A stretch of DNA of 6,863 nucleotides from assembly GCA_964537555.1 (NCBI GenBank), contig CAZIAD010000090.1:1-6863 (forward strand), in the 5' to 3' direction. Below the pieces are notes generated by a model, which saw only the letters and a list, made by a program, of their open reading frames with translations, made no database searches and was not told the origin of the DNA. Made by a program: the position numbers and the translations under genes. The stretch's first letter is position 1, and each line of letters begins with the position of its first letter. This stretch comes from CAYRWR01 sp964537555 (GTDB lineage Bacteria > Spirochaetota > Brevinematia > Brevinematales > CAYRWR01). Of the stretch, positions 6,685-6,863 are shown one piece after another.

Positions 6685-6863
6685 CTAGCCCTTCAATAAC
6701 TGTTGCTCATACTGCTTGTTCAGATCCTTTTCCAGATCACGTACTTTCTGCTCATCAGTGAGGCCGAATTTATTTAATATATCAGGCTCTACCCCGGCAT
6801 GGAGATACTCCCCGTCATGGAGATGTGCCATGATATTGGCCATATAGACCAGGGCGACCTGAT
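6685..6863 (-). CDS. C-terminal end of a leftward gene, possibly an HDOD/HD-type signalling protein
   Basis: Only the last 58 residues are in the window, ending in TAG at 6687-6685. The visible sequence starts QVALVYMANIMAHLHDGEY and continues through DILNKFGLTDEQ to a charged helical tail ending in QLLKG. The pattern 'xxVxxANIMAHxxxxG', followed by an acidic loop and 'LGLTxEx', is what I expect at the end of HDOD (HD-related output) domains of bacterial signalling proteins, but the conserved upstream core is not visible. Codon use matches the neighbouring genes. Its stop is 8 bp from the stop of the convergent methyltransferase gene, and no hairpin terminator is evident between them. The reading frame is well supported; the family name is tentative. 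Confidence 0.55.
   Translation of the reverse strand, partial: QVALVYMANIMAHLHDGEYLHAGVEPDILNKFGLTDEQKVRDLEKDLNKQYEQQLLKG

Noticed and set aside
1..6863. Mobile element, CRISPR array, tRNA or rRNA
   Set aside because: I saw no transposase or integrase motifs, regular direct repeats, tRNA-like cloverleaf or rRNA-like stretches on either strand.

Overview
This is a compact stretch of bacterial chromosome with no sign of mobile or foreign DNA. It holds six convincing genes, or parts of genes, plus a partial seventh at the right edge. Ribosome-binding sites of the AGGA/GAGG type, a near-consensus sigma70 promoter and moderate GC point to an ordinary bacterium that uses Shine-Dalgarno initiation. 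The short-form PabB resembles those of Bacteroidetes, but the Shine-Dalgarno signals and the general protein flavour made me think also of spirochaetes. The phylum is a low-confidence guess.

Left arm (1-4408, leftward transcription): three genes appear to form one operon. The order of transcription is an unrecognised 627-aa soluble protein with an acidic, charged N-terminus and a coiled-coil-like segment; a 568-aa ABC-class ATPase of the COG3044 type, whose trypanosome relative MRB1590 binds RNA; and a short-form PabB (aminodeoxychorismate synthase component I), which runs off the left edge. The gaps are 16 bp and 1 bp, and each downstream gene has a ribosome-binding site.

Middle (4409-4667): an AT-rich divergent intergenic region carries a plausible leftward promoter (TTGTAT-N17-TATATT), a 7-bp inverted repeat over its predicted transcription start, and weaker rightward promoter candidates.

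Right arm (4668-6676, rightward transcription): a small DUF454/YbaN-like membrane protein comes first. Next is a very good sigma70-type promoter (TTGATA-N17-TATAAT), then two unrelated-looking class I SAM-dependent methyltransferases whose reading frames overlap by 11 bp. The right edge holds the C-terminal end of a leftward gene, tentatively an HDOD/HD-type signalling protein, convergent with the second methyltransferase and only 8 bp away.

I see no strong case for a previously undescribed multi-component system. The items most worth following are the unknown protein/ABC-ATPase/PabB operon and the translationally overlapping methyltransferase pair with its own promoter.
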